Positions 5,142-5,573 of a stretch of DNA of 5,573 nucleotides are shown here, piece after piece. Under the pieces are notes generated by a model. That model was not told the origin of the DNA. It saw only the letters and a list, made by a program, of their open reading frames with translations, and did no database searches. This stretch comes from CAYZJD01 sp964478455 (GTDB lineage Bacteria; Acidobacteriota; Terriglobia; Bryobacterales; Bryobacteraceae): positions 1-5,573 of the forward strand of contig CAYZJD010000318.1 of NCBI GenBank assembly GCA_964478455.1, given 5' to 3'. Each line of letters begins with the position of its first letter. The stretch's first letter is position 1. Position numbers and translations under genes: made by a program.

Positions 5142-5573
5142 ATGAGGAGAACGATGTGCGGTCATGTGGCCTACGGGGTGTTGGCGCTCGTGGCTGTCGG
5201 GGGAAACATTGCTCAAGCGGGCCGGGGGAATCAGAGCCCGCCGGCGCACGTAATCACGTCGGAGCGGCACGACAGTTCGGCGCCGCTGCACACAATTCGG
5301 CCGAATCCGCCGCGGGCGGGGGAGATCCTCGAGCTGCCGCGCAAGATGCTGCCTAACCGGGCGGGGACGCCGCCGGCGGCGAGCACGGATCCGGCGCTGC
5401 AAACGGAACTGGGTTCCGGGGACGCGCCGATTCCCGGCGTCAGCTTCGAAGGCAACAGCAATGTCAGCGCAGTATTGCCGCCGGACACGGTGGGAGACGT
5501 GGGACCGAACCATTACGTGCAGGCGGTGAACCTTGTCTTCTCGGTTTACAGCCGCGCCGGGGCGCTGTTATAC
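5142..5573 (+). CDS. Large secreted PPDT-GDVGP-type protein, N-terminal part
   Basis: The frame is open from ATG 5142 to the last base of the window, giving 144 residues of an incomplete gene. Residues 1-26 look like a Sec signal peptide: Arg-Arg near the start, a hydrophobic run (about 9-21), and a likely cut after AQA at 24-26. The next 75 residues are rich in Pro, Ala and polar residues and look disordered. From about 98, PGVSFEG leads into PPDTVGDVGPNHYVQAVN (113-130) and then FSVYSRAG. This motif is familiar from the N-terminal part of long secreted or cell-surface proteins of several phyla, often repeat-rich downstream, whose function is not established. No catalytic residue can be named from this part. 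A ribosome site and a possible promoter lie in the 75-base gap upstream. The gene was chosen over the other-frame reading frames here because of its signal peptide, RBS and recognised motif. Confidence 0.82.
   Translation, partial: MRRTMCGHVAYGVLALVAVGGNIAQAGRGNQSPPAHVITSERHDSSAPLHTIRPNPPRAGEILELPRKMLPNRAGTPPAASTDPALQTELGSGDAPIPGVSFEGNSNVSAVLPPDTVGDVGPNHYVQAVNLVFSVYSRAGALLY

Overview
The window looks like a piece of a GC-rich bacterial chromosome in which every supported gene lies on the + strand. The gene style fits an Acidobacteriota-type soil bacterium, possibly Bryobacterales/Solibacter-like. The clues are the high GC, a FucP-type sugar transporter beside sugar-phosphate enzymes, a secreted protein combining a bacterial-PH-like and a DUF2846-like segment, and a secreted PPDT-GDVGP-type protein. 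The taxonomic guess comes from remembered gene content and was not tested by any search.

Left part (1-3022): a tightly packed sugar-catabolism operon. It holds a ROK-family sugar kinase (its 5' end lies outside the window), a stand-alone double-SIS sugar-phosphate isomerase/deaminase related to the C-terminal half of GlmS, and a FucP-type MFS sugar permease. The stop and start of the first two genes abut (TGA then GTG), and the second and third overlap by four bases (GTGA). This points to one coupled transcript that imports a sugar, phosphorylates it and isomerises or deaminates it. An amino sugar such as N-acetylglucosamine or glucosamine is the best guess. The permease is interrupted by a 10-N assembly gap. 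The flanks fit together in frame if the two contig ends overlap by four bases (CCGC), so the gene is probably intact.

Middle part (2931-4194): the most notable structure. A 62-bp direct repeat (58/62 identical, all four differences transitions) occurs at the 3' end of the permease gene and again 1,181 bp downstream, directly before the next sugar gene. Between the copies sits one gene for a secreted protein of unknown function, with its own ribosome binding site and a base skew unlike its neighbours. The downstream copy still reads in the permease frame and ends in a TGA that overlaps the next gene's ATG as ATGA. The simplest reading is that the permease and the TIM-barrel gene were once directly coupled. 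A small cargo segment was then inserted at the permease 3' end, leaving a ghost of the old C-terminus downstream and a new C-terminus on the permease.

Right part (4191-5573): a xylose-isomerase-like TIM-barrel sugar-phosphate isomerase/epimerase with a complete metal site, probably the former fourth gene of the operon. After a short gap holding a plausible sigma-70 promoter comes the first 144 codons of a secreted protein that runs off the right edge.

No RNA gene, CRISPR array, transposase or integrase was seen.
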